A stretch of 64,000 bases of DNA. Origin: Spirosoma taeanense (lineage in GTDB: Bacteria; Bacteroidota; Bacteroidia; Cytophagales; Spirosomataceae). Location of the stretch: the NCBI RefSeq assembly GCF_013127955.1, contig NZ_CP053435.1:2852001-2916000 (forward strand), given 5' to 3'. Positions 57,121-64,000 of this stretch are shown here, one piece after another (position 1 is the stretch's first letter; the number at the start of each line of letters is the position of its first letter). The position numbers were made by a program, and so were the translations under genes. The notes beneath the pieces are model-generated. The model was not told where the DNA came from and searched no databases. It saw only the letters and a program-made list of their open reading frames with translations.

Positions 57121-58017
57121 TCAAACCTCACTAAGCTGCGTTTTCAGTGTCTCGATCCCGCGTTTTACTTCCGGCTCGAAATTCGTCCAGTTGCATTCCA
57201 GGGATAGCCCACCCCGGTAGTTGATTTCTTTCAGTGCATGCAGATACGGCCTGAAGTCGTCACCGTCCGTACCGGGGGCGGTCCGGCTTCGTTTTTCGGC
57301 AATGTGACAATGTACAATGTGACGGCGGTACCGGATGATTTCCGATGGCGGTTCGTTTTCTTTGAGCATATGGTAAATATCGCACTGCAGTTTCAGCCAT
57401 GGATTCCCAACCGCTTCGATAATTTCTACCCCCTCGGCTAAGCTGTTGATGAAGTTCGTCTCGCCCCGGTTGAGAGGCTCAACGGCGAGGGTTACCCCGT
57501 GCTTTTCGGCCAGAGGAGCCATTTTTTTGCATAATTCTATATGCTGGGCTTTAGCCTGCGCTTGGTCGAAGCCCTCCGGAATGGCCCGCGAGCCACCGCT
57601 GCCGAACACAATATTCTGCGAGCTGCATTCTTTGGCCCGCCTGAGCGCCAGGTCGGCGCGTTGTAAAATCGCTTCGTGGTGCAGTTCCGGCCCGACCGAC
57701 TTCAGATTACCCGGAAAAAAGTAGATGTATGACCGGACCGGAAACGCGGCCGCCTGCAATTCCTGCCGGTTTGTTTGATAACCACCATCGCCTGAATCGG
57801 GAATTAGAAACCGCCCGACGCTCTCCTCCACGAAGGAACACCCCAGCTCTTTCAGCAACGGAACGTTTTTATAGGCCGTACATACACCCAGGGGCAACGA
57901 AAATGCAGCGGGCTTTGCTTCATTTACAGCCGCTCGCATCAGTGTGTCCGTCCCAACTACACCGACCAGGGAAGTTTTCAGAAAATTACGTCTGGATACT
58001 GAATGCAAATCAGCCAT
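57121..58017 (-). CDS. Sugar phosphate isomerase/epimerase-like TIM-barrel protein, Tat signal
   Basis: 298 aa. The N-terminus has SRRNFLK followed by a weak hydrophobic stretch, consistent with a twin-arginine signal, so the protein is probably exported folded. The barrel is of the xylose isomerase-like/AP endonuclease 2 family (LGVCTAYKNVPLLKELGCSF near residue 42, then VTLAVEPLNRGETNFINSL, LQCDIYHMLKENEPP, VHCHIAEKRSR and LSLECNW), with the conserved Glu, Asp, His and Glu metal ligands. Exported relatives occur in Bacteroidota carbohydrate metabolism. Substrate unknown. Confidence 0.88.
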   Translation of the reverse strand: MADLHSVSRRNFLKTSLVGVVGTDTLMRAAVNEAKPAAFSLPLGVCTAYKNVPLLKELGCSFVEESVGRFLIPDSGDGGYQTNRQELQAAAFPVRSYIYFFPGNLKSVGPELHHEAILQRADLALRRAKECSSQNIVFGSGGSRAIPEGFDQAQAKAQHIELCKKMAPLAEKHGVTLAVEPLNRGETNFINSLAEGVEIIEAVGNPWLKLQCDIYHMLKENEPPSEIIRYRRHIVHCHIAEKRSRTAPGTDGDDFRPYLHALKEINYRGGLSLECNWTNFEPEVKRGIETLKTQLSEV

Positions 58018-58283
58018 TGTTTATGGTTTAAGGTTCAGGAACTCAACTGCTCTTTCATCCGACATACCCGACGAACAGGCGGATAGGCGCAGCAGGTTAA
58101 CCGCAACAAGTTACGCCATCCAGGCAATTGTCGCTACCTATGCAGGCATTTTGGGGAATGACCGGAGCCATCGGGCGGCCATTAGGTTCTGTTTAGACTA
58201 TATTCCGCAAAACCGAACGCTTGGATTTAACCGAAACTTTCCTGATCCGACAGCTGATGATTCGGCAAGACGATACGCGGTTG
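58018..58283. other. Intergenic region between isomerase-like and sterol-desaturase genes
   Basis: Divergent gap. Apart from the -7 box at its right end I see no ORF, repeat or RNA gene. Confidence 0.5.
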
Positions 58284-58292
58284 TATATTTGT
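58284..58292 (+). promoter_or_regulatory. -7 box (TATATTTG) for the sterol-desaturase-family gene
   Basis: Exact TAnnTTTG match about 19 nt before the GTG start. Confidence 0.6.
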
Positions 58293-58310
58293 TTAAATCC
58301 CTGACACCCA

Positions 58311-59168
58311 GTGAAAGATCTGATTCAATACGCCATTCCCGGCTTTATTCTGCTGTTAGTCGCGGAGGTTATTGTCACGGCCATCCAGCAGAAAGATTAT
58401 TACGATGCCAAAGACACGGCGGGGAGTCTGGCGATGGGCATCGGAAACGTGCTGGTGGGGTTCGTGGGGAAAGTGATTGTGTTCGGCGCTTATTCGCTGG
58501 TGTATCAGTTCCGGCTCTTTACGGTCGATATGAGCCAGTGGTGGGCCTGGGTTGTGCTGTTCTTCGCCGACGATTTCAGCTACTACTGGTTCCACCGCAT
58601 CAGCCACAGCAGCCGGTATTTCTGGGCCTCGCACGTCGTCCACCATTCCTCGAAGAAGTATAATCTGGGCACGGCGCTTCGCCAGACCTGGACGGGCAAC
58701 CTGTCGGGTGCGTGGGTGTTCTGGATCTGGTTGCCGCTGCTGGGATTCTCGCCCGTGGCCGTGATGACCATGCAGGCCATCAGCCTGTTGTACCAGTTCT
58801 GGATTCATACCGAACACATCGGGAAATTTCCGGCACCGATTGAGTTCATTTTCAATACGCCCTCGCACCACCGCGTTCACCACGGCTCGAACCTGGAGTA
58901 CCTGGACAAGAACCACGCGGGCGTCCTCATCATCTGGGACCGGCTGTTCGGCACCTTCGAACCCGAACGCACCCGCCCAACCTACGGCCTGACCCGGAAT
59001 ATCGACTCGCACAACCCCATCCGGATTGCCTTCCACGAATGGACCGACATTGCCCGCGACCTGCGCCGGGCCGGATCGTTCCGCAACGCCCTGGGTTACG
59101 TGTTCGGCCCGCCCGGCTGGAGCCACGATGGTACTCGAAAAACAACCAAGCAGTTAAGAGAAAAGTGA
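58311..59168 (+). CDS. Sterol desaturase / fatty acid hydroxylase family membrane protein
   Basis: 285 aa with a GTG start at 58311, supported by the promoter box just before it and by the membrane segment that follows directly. About four to five hydrophobic segments (IPGFILLLVAEVIVTA, MAIGNVLVGFVGKVIVFGA, WVFWIWLPLLGFSPVAVM). The di-iron His boxes are visible: WFHRISHSSRYFWASHVVHHSS and a later FWIHTEHIG, SHHRVHHGSN. Oxygen-dependent hydroxylase or desaturase of a lipid; substrate unknown. Ends before a perfect inverted repeat at 59279-59331. Confidence 0.92.
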   Translation: MKDLIQYAIPGFILLLVAEVIVTAIQQKDYYDAKDTAGSLAMGIGNVLVGFVGKVIVFGAYSLVYQFRLFTVDMSQWWAWVVLFFADDFSYYWFHRISHSSRYFWASHVVHHSSKKYNLGTALRQTWTGNLSGAWVFWIWLPLLGFSPVAVMTMQAISLLYQFWIHTEHIGKFPAPIEFIFNTPSHHRVHHGSNLEYLDKNHAGVLIIWDRLFGTFEPERTRPTYGLTRNIDSHNPIRIAFHEWTDIARDLRRAGSFRNALGYVFGPPGWSHDGTRKTTKQLREK

Positions 59169-59278
59169 GTGCTGCAATCTTGATGATACAGTGACCTACC
59201 GCTTAGTCACTTCGTTTTGATAAATTAGCTCCAAGGTCCTCATTTACCAATATAAGACGGAAGTTCACTTAATAAAAA

Positions 59279-59331
59279 CGCGGAACTATAATCCTTTTAT
59301 TACTAATGATTTATAAGCGAATAGTTCCGCG
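59279..59331 (+). terminator. Inverted repeat after the sterol-desaturase gene
   Basis: Eleven-bp perfect stem (CGCGGAACTAT 59279-59289 and complement 59321-59331) with a 31-nt AT-rich loop. It may be a terminator or the boundary of the repeat-rich segment that follows; no T-run follows it. Confidence 0.45.
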
Positions 59332-59350
59332 AAATCGCGTACAATACTAT

Positions 59351-59862
59351 GTTGTACGGAGATGCTCCCTACCTCCCCTTGCTTTTGTCCTATTTTTGGG
59401 CTAGCTTGTCGGCGCGGGGAAGCTCGCTTACAAAGCTCCCGACAAGCTAGCCCAAAAATGCACGGCCAACCGCTTCAGCCCATCCCCCGGACTGGATGGG
59501 TGTAAACGGACAGTCAAGCTGTCGGTCGAGCCGGTCGACGCTCGTACAACATCGTGAGGGTGTAAGCCGCTGTCGCTACGCTCCCCGGCTTCACCCTCAC
59601 GGTCGTTGTACGGAGATGCTCCCTACCTCCCCTTGCTTTTGTCCTATTTTTGGGCTAGCTTGTCGGCGCGGGGAAGCTCGCTTACAAAGCTCCCGACAAG
59701 CTAGCCCAAAAATGCACGGCCAACCGCTTCAGCCCATCCCCCGGACTGGATGGGTGTAAACGGACAGTCAAGCTGTCGGTCGAGCCGGTCGACGCTCGTA
59801 CAACATCGTGAGGGTGTAAGCCGCTGTCGCTACGCTCCCCGGCTTCACCCTCACGGTCGTTG
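59351..59862. repeat. Tandem duplication of a 254-bp unit with internal hairpins
   Basis: 59351-59608 and 59605-59862 are identical at every base compared, a period of 254 bp with a 4-bp overlap. Each unit holds a perfect 20-bp inverted repeat (first copy arms 59393-59412 and 59439-59458) and a second hairpin near its right end (GTGAGGGTG/CACCCTCAC arms). The units do not look coding: the only open frames are copies of one low-complexity sequence. Perfect identity implies a recent duplication or gene conversion. Confidence 0.9.
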
Positions 59863-59900
59863 GGTGACCCGTAAAAGCAGTGCTTGCATTTCCGGGCCGC

Positions 59901-59990
59901 GTGTGACAAGCCACACGTCCCGGAGGGCAGTTACGGGGTTCGTTAGGCGGCTTCGGTCGACACGAGAATCGCCCTGGTTAGGCAATTTAT
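59901..59990 (+). repeat. GTTAGGC-ended repeat, left copy
   Basis: About 90 bp, roughly 70% identical by eye to 62426-62516 in the same orientation. Shared blocks include TGACA, ACGTCC, GGCGG, GACACGAGAA and a terminal GTTAGGCAA (59977-59985). The left copy also contains an internal GTTAGGC (59942-59948) and a hairpin with CGTGTG/CACACG arms. Confidence 0.7.
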
Positions 59991-60813
59991 ACAGAACAGG
60001 AAGAACACCTTTAACCTTTATATACTCTAATCCATACAATGATGAAAGCATTTTTACAAAGTATCTCTTTGTTGTTTTTCCTCTGGTTGGTGTTTGCCCA
60101 ATGTAGTAAAACTCCTGACACGCCCGTAACTCCCAAGAGTTCAGCAAAAAGTTTAACCAATCCGGTTATTGATGGGATAAGTAGTGCTTCCGCAACTTAT
60201 GATGCTGCCACTTTTACACACATGATCACAGTGCCTTTTGGTACCGATGTGACGGCCTTAAAAATCTCCTTTACGTTGCCGAGCGGGGCTACTGTAAAAC
60301 CAGTTTCAGGGAGCGTACAGAATTTTACCAATCCGGTCAGTTATACAGTTACCGCCGAGGACACTAGCACACAAACCTACACTGTAAAGGTAGTCGTGCA
60401 GGCGGCTCCAAAATCAAGTGAAAAACAGATTACTAGCTTTATTTTTGCTGCCCTCACTCCGGCTGTATCAGCCAGCATTGCCCAAGCTACACATGCCATA
60501 TCAGCCACTGTGCCAGCCGAGGCTAATCTAACGGCTTTAGTTCCGACCGTCAGCGTTTCAGCAAAAGCAACAGTTTCACCTGCATCAGGTATAGCTCAGA
60601 ATTTCATTAACCCAGTGAACTATACTGTAACGGCGGAGGACGGTAGTCAACAAATTTATGAAGTAAAGATCGCAAAGGGCAACCCAACTTCTAATAATAT
60701 AGGTTGCTTAATAAGCCGAATAGATAACCTTGATACAAGCGAAAATATAAATTTTCAGTACGATTCACAGGGGCGAGTTACTAAAATTGATGGAACGTAT
60801 TTATCTGGCAATA

Positions 60814-60821
60814 CTTTAACT
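60814..60821 (+). repeat. Target-site duplication, left copy
   Basis: CTTTAACT directly before the IS left end; the identical octamer follows the right end at 61587-61594. Confidence 0.95.
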
Positions 60822-60859
60822 GGTCGTGGCTGAATTGCGTTGAAATGGTATCTTTGTTG

Positions 60860-61126
60860 ATGGTCTTAGAAGCGGTTATTTGCAAACATTGCGGTCAAAC
60901 TCAACAAGTCAAACGCTATGGCTCTACTCGGGCTGGCACTCAACGCTACCGATGCTACGACTGCGGTCGAACATTTGTGCAGATTTATACCCACAAAGCC
61001 CGTGATCCATTGGTTAAAGAGCAAATTACCCAAATGGTGCTGAATGGATCGGGCGTGCGCGATACGGCTCGTGTCCTGGGTGTTAACCGCAATACAGTTA
61101 GCAACCAATTTAAAAAAAAGCAGTGA
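60860..61126 (+). CDS. insA: IS1-family InsA
   Basis: 88 aa from the ATG at 60860, chosen because an ATG at 60845 lies upstream of the -7 box. Zinc-finger CKHCGQTQQ…CYDCGRTF (two CxxC pairs) and a C-terminal HTH-like VRDTARVLGVNRNTVSN, the DNA-binding portion of IS1 transposases. Ends just after the A8 tract. Can act alone as a repressor in classical IS1. Confidence 0.9.
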   Translation: MVLEAVICKHCGQTQQVKRYGSTRAGTQRYRCYDCGRTFVQIYTHKARDPLVKEQITQMVLNGSGVRDTARVLGVNRNTVSNQFKKKQ

Positions 61127-61577
61127 GGTTGTTTATGTCAATCCTGTTTATGTCAATAAAGGCTTGAAAATCACGCTTAAAGTTGACGAAATGTGGGCTT
61201 ACGTACGTAATAAGAAGCAGCCGCGCTGGCTATGGTGGGTAGAGGATGCCGTGACCGGCGAGGTGGTTGCTTTTGTTTTTGGTCGTCGTACTCACCAAAC
61301 CTTCCGTCACTTACTAGCTCTATTAGAGCAAGCTAGAATTCAGGTAATTAGGTGGATAACAGACTGCTGGTGGGCATACTTTGATTGTTTGGATCAAAGA
61401 CTGCGTTTGGAAAGCAAAGCTTTATTGCAGAGTCTTGAACGAAAGCATCTTACTCTTCGGACCCGGCTAAAACGCCTGGCCCGCCGAACGATCTGCTTTT
61501 CCAAGTCAGTTACTATACATGATACGATAATCGGTCTATTCATCAACCAATTTTTCTTTGCCAATAAACGCAATTAA
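61112..61577 (+). CDS. insB: IS1-family InsB' (transposase catalytic part, frameshift product)
   Basis: About 155 aa in the +1 frame relative to insA, entered at the A8 run (61112-61119). The DDE residues are visible in ITLKVDEMWAYVRNKKQPRW, WITDCWWAYFD and SLERKHLTLRTRLKRLARRT, followed by ICFSKS, typical of IS1. Loss of one A in the transcript, or a ribosomal shift, would give the InsAB' fusion. Classical IS1 uses a -1 shift; in this element the -1 frame soon hits a stop. Confidence 0.88.
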
Positions 61578-61586
61578 GCCACTACC

Positions 61587-61594
61587 CTTTAACT
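61587..61594 (+). repeat. Target-site duplication, right copy
   Basis: CTTTAACT, identical to 60814-60821. Confidence 0.95.
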
Positions 61595-62197
61595 CCTTTT
61601 TCACTTTCTTGTACTTACGGAGCAACGGACGACCTCGTTGAAGCCAGAGATGCTAAAGGTTTTAGGTATATACCTACATATCAGACAGGCAAATTAATTA
61701 GCGTTGAGTTGATCACAACAGCATCTGAAAAAAATTCTGTTACAGTTAATGAATCTAATCAAATTACGCAAAGTATTACAAACTGTTGTACTTCAAACTA
61801 TCTGTACAACAATGGTTCAATTATAAAATCTACAGTAATACAAGGTACAGGAACGAATCAAAAAGTCATTCGAACAAGCGATTTCGAATACACTACTGGT
61901 AAATATTTTTTCACTCCTCAGAGTTTACGACCAGCTTTTCTGTATACATTTTACTGGTTTACAGTCAGTTCAAATTGGAGTTTATTTGGTAGTTATTTGG
62001 GGCAGAGTAGCCCAGCAAAAACGACGGTTTATTCAGATGCAGGCAGCACAGTTATAACAAAAATTGCTTGGATTAACAAGCTTAATAGCCAAAACTTCCC
62101 ATCTGAAATTCAGATTGTTTTCGACACAGATGTTAATACTACGTCTCCCAAACAACAGAAATTTAATTATAAACTTACTTATAATAATTGCCAATGA

Positions 62198-62425
62198 TAG
62201 ATTAAACAACTCCCGGTGACAGGGAGCACGTCCCGAAGAAAAGTAGGCAGCCCAACTGACAAAGGGTGTAAAGGTAGCAGGCAACTCGCCCGTTTTGAGT
62301 ATTTTGCTTACCATCAGCCCTTTGGGGTGTTAGGTGCGAGTTCATAAACTGCTTCAAATTCTAGCTTCCGGGCGACAATTTGAACGCCCCGCTTGGGAAG
62401 GTTTATTCTTCCATTTCGGCGTTTC
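62198..62425. other. Intergenic region with an attC-like fold
   Basis: Holds a partial third copy of the TGACA…ACGTCCCG block (62217-62235). It also contains GCCCAAC (62250-62256), CAAAGGG (62260-62266), CCCTTTG (62318-62324) and GTTAGGT (62329-62335), an R''-L''-L'-R' order as in integron attC sites, 86 nt overall. No integrase is visible; see findings. Confidence 0.4.
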
Positions 62426-62516
62426 GGTTGACAGGTTGTACGTCCAAGAGGTCAGGTTTTTTGTTTGTTTGGCGGGTTGCGGCTGACACGAGAAACGCTC
62501 CCGTTAGGCAAATAAT
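62426..62516 (+). repeat. GTTAGGC-ended repeat, right copy
   Basis: The partner of 59901-59990, about one nucleotide longer, ending GTTAGGCAA (62503-62511). The two copies flank the interrupted lipoprotein gene in the same orientation. Confidence 0.7.
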
Positions 62517-62745
62517 AATGTAGCAGGCGAGCAACCAACTACCCAAAAGTGAGCTGGAAACGGGTTGAGTTAGATATGAGCGATATAGTGAAAGAGAGTA
62601 ATACGGCTGAGCTTGAGTGGGGAACGATACGGGAGTATTCTTATATCTATGATTTATTATATTTAATAATTTAGGACGAATGAGTGTATTGTCTATTGTG
62701 ACGATCAAATGAAAAAATGATATAGTAGGCATATAGGATAATGCT
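62517..62745. other. AT-rich intergenic region upstream of the partial TPR gene
   Basis: No convincing ORF. The frame open on the minus strand across 62403-62732 covers the repeat and is rejected as coding. Confidence 0.5.
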
Positions 62746-64000
62746 ATGGCAAAAAGGGCAAAAACTACGATGGTGGCTGGCTTATATCGTCTTGGCTCAA
62801 TACTTTTTGCTAATACTAATAGAGCAAAAAGTATAACAAAGGCTAATTCTAAGCTAGACCGGCTTAAAGAACGTCTTAGCCAATTAAGATCTATTGTTAT
62901 TAGTACAGTGCTTATTATAGTTATATGTGTAATTGTTCATATGATATGGAGAGAGGTAAATAAAAACTATATAATTTTCGATTCTATCGAAGTACCTGAA
63001 GAATTAGTTACTCAAGGATATACAGGAACTGTGGTTGCAAGATACCTTATAGATGAGATAAATAGGATAAAATATGTCGCTGAAGACTCTGTAAAATACA
63101 CATTAAATCCACGGCTGGATATAGTAACGATCGGAGTATATAATGATATACCCGATTTGAATTTTGAAGTATCTGAAACAAAAATTTCCTTTTCATCTAT
63201 AATAAATTTTTTTAGAATATACTTTAACAAAGAGAGGCTTAATGTAAGTGGCAATATTTTAATTAAAGATAAAAACGTAGAAATTATTTGTAGATATAAA
63301 AGTGAAACTTTTCAGGCCAAAGTTTCTGTTGATTCAGTTCGTATTGGGATTAATTTAGTCGCATTAGAATTATTCAAAAAACTCAAACCAATTACTATAG
63401 CTAACTATTACTATGCCAAAAATAATTTTGCTGAAGGAAAAAGGTTTTTGCTAGATAATCTACCTTATCTAGAAACAGGCGACAGATCGGAAGCTTATTT
63501 GATACTTGGATTAATAGAGAATAGTAAATTGCCTCGTGATACTACAAAATCAAGAGTTTATTTTAATAAGGCTATTCAGGAAAATAGTCAAAATGCTGCT
63601 GCGTATAATAACTTAGGATTGCTCATGCGGGAAAATAAACAGTACATTTTAGCTGAGTCTTGCTTTAAAAATGCTATAAATGCTAATCCTAAGAGCGCAA
63701 GCGCTTATGTAAATTTTGGTTTATTGAGACTATCAAAATTAAATCATAAAGATTCTTTGATGGCGGAAGAATATTTTAATAGTGCTATTGCACAAAATCC
63801 AAATTATTCCTCATATGCATACATTAATCTCGGACTTCTAAAAAAATATCAAGGCGATTCTGATACAGCTGAAAAACTTTTTCAAACAGCTATTGACGTT
63901 GCACCCAGACAAGTTGATGGATATATCAATTTAGGCCTACTCAAAAGAGATGAAGGTCGTTTAGTTGAGGCAGAAGAATTATATACACAAGCAATCAAGC
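62746..64000 (+). CDS. Membrane-anchored TPR protein, cut by the window edge
   Basis: Open from the ATG at 62746 (MAKRAKTTMVAGLYRLGSIL) to the last base, 418 codons, with no stop. One transmembrane segment (about residues 49-67, IVISTVLIIVICVIVH). A domain of unknown fold follows (about 75-215). Then TPRs begin near residue 235 (NYYYAKNNFAEGKRFLLDNL, YNNLGLLMRENKQYILAESC, INLGLLKRDEGRLVEAEEL). AT-rich with codon use unlike the housekeeping genes, so probably acquired. A purine-rich AGGA lies 11 nt before the start. Function unknown. Confidence 0.85.
   Translation, partial: MAKRAKTTMVAGLYRLGSILFANTNRAKSITKANSKLDRLKERLSQLRSIVISTVLIIVICVIVHMIWREVNKNYIIFDSIEVPEELVTQGYTGTVVARYLIDEINRIKYVAEDSVKYTLNPRLDIVTIGVYNDIPDLNFEVSETKISFSSIINFFRIYFNKERLNVSGNILIKDKNVEIICRYKSETFQAKVSVDSVRIGINLVALELFKKLKPITIANYYYAKNNFAEGKRFLLDNLPYLETGDRSEAYLILGLIENSKLPRDTTKSRVYFNKAIQENSQNAAAYNNLGLLMRENKQYILAESCFKNAINANPKSASAYVNFGLLRLSKLNHKDSLMAEEYFNSAIAQNPNYSSYAYINLGLLKKYQGDSDTAEKLFQTAIDVAPRQVDGYINLGLLKRDEGRLVEAEELYTQAIK

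Larger units (their letters stand above)
60822..61586 (+). mobile_element. Complete IS1-family insertion sequence, 765 bp
   Basis: Terminal inverted repeats of 20 bp match at 18 positions (60822-60841, GGTCGTGGCTGAATTGCGTT; 61567-61586 as its complement with two differences). Eight-bp direct target duplications flank it. Length is close to IS1 (768 bp). Two overlapping frames, insA and insB, are joined by a run of eight A (61112-61119). A -7 box TATCTTTG (60849-60856) lies inside the left end, upstream of insA. The ends and frames appear intact, so the element may still be active. Confidence 0.95.
60039..62197 (+). pseudogene. Lipoprotein with two Ig-like repeats, interrupted by an IS1-family element
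   Basis: The 5' part (60039-60821) encodes a lipoprotein signal ending VFAQC, then two related Ig-like (DUF5018-type) repeats, each ending in a FTNPVSYTVTAED-like motif, and a segment resembling YD-type repeats (NFQYDSQGRVTKIDG). The 3' part (61595-62197) continues as YGATDDLVEARDAKG to LTYNNCQ. Removing the IS element and one 8-bp copy of the target duplication rejoins both parts in frame into one 461-aa ORF, so the gene was intact until the insertion. AT-rich relative to the chromosome. Function unknown; probably surface-exposed. Confidence 0.9.

Noticed and set aside
58356-59126. 256-codon open frame antisense to the sterol-desaturase gene
   Set aside because: The desaturase frame has His boxes and membrane segments; the antisense frame has none.
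59351-59862. CRISPR array
   Set aside because: Only two adjacent 254-bp copies without spacers of regular length; not CRISPR-like.
59496-60106. Two open frames starting with the same sequence in the tandem repeat
   Set aside because: They begin in identical repeat units, have biased Arg/Ser composition and no domain; the duplication itself explains their similarity.
62403-62732. 109-codon open frame on the minus strand
   Set aside because: It overlaps the right GTTAGGC-ended repeat, and no domain or good start context is visible.
59901-64000. A complete integron
   Set aside because: No integrase gene or attI is visible and only one weak attC-like fold is present; reported only as a hypothesis.

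Overview
The window looks like a chromosome segment of a Gram-negative Bacteroidota bacterium of the order Cytophagales, probably Spirosoma-like. This rests on gene content and promoter style, not on a database match. Signs include a type IX secretion (T9SS) C-terminal sorting domain, PorD and a PorE-like OmpA protein, an HU-CCDC81/SPOR protein, and a Rho with a very long disordered insert. MenD implies menaquinone, and LptC and OstA/LptA-like proteins imply an LPS outer membrane. Bacteroidota -7 boxes (TAnnTTTG) precede many genes. The first 59 kb is moderately GC-rich, densely packed and housekeeping in character. The last 5 kb is AT-rich, repeat-rich and accessory.

Layout. 0-6 kb: a leftward run of a giant TPR protein, an outer-membrane barrel and an HU-CCDC81/SPOR membrane protein, divergent from an M61 peptidase. 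8-16 kb: a vanadium-haloperoxidase-like protein, then a rightward esterase / M17 aminopeptidase / ATP-grasp trio, a TPR lipoprotein and a nitrilase. 16-24 kb: menD, tonB-folC-trmB, gap, dapD and an XRE regulator. A 1.1 kb AT-rich gap between gap and dapD carries five exact copies of the octamer TTTACTAA or its complement just upstream of the gap promoter. 25-30.5 kb: a TPR protein, gyrA and a RES/Xre toxin-antitoxin pair whose promoter spacer holds a palindrome. 30.7-34.4 kb: an uncharacterised set of GT2, NodS-like methyltransferase, PIG-L deacetylase and acyl-CoA dehydrogenase genes. 34.7-38.5 kb: a PorE-like OmpA protein and tilS. 38.5-51.5 kb: an OstA/LptA-like protein, a T9SS cargo protein, bamD-rpoZ, a six-PAS histidine kinase, coaBC-porD-recN, then a lipoprotein, SCO protein and cytochrome c. 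51.5-59.2 kb: coaX / outer-membrane protein / lptC leftward, rho rightward with a 5' leader of about 325 nt, a Tat-signal sugar isomerase-like protein and a sterol-desaturase-family protein.

59.2-64 kb is the accessory end. It has a perfect 254-bp tandem duplication containing long hairpins. It also has a lipoprotein gene split by a complete 765-bp IS1-family element, with 8-bp target duplications whose removal restores the frame. Two diverged direct repeats of about 90 bp, each ending in GTTAGGCAA, flank that gene. Finally there is an AT-rich membrane TPR gene running off the right edge. The arrangement resembles a cassette of foreign genes separated by related GC-rich spacers, but no recombinase is visible.

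Functionally the window is dominated by envelope biogenesis (BamD, LptC, LptA-like, TonB, PorD/PorE-like, SPOR, OmpA), coenzyme synthesis (CoaBC, CoaX, MenD, FolC) and information processing (GyrA, Rho, omega, TilS, TrmB, RecN). No rRNA, tRNA or CRISPR array was recognised.
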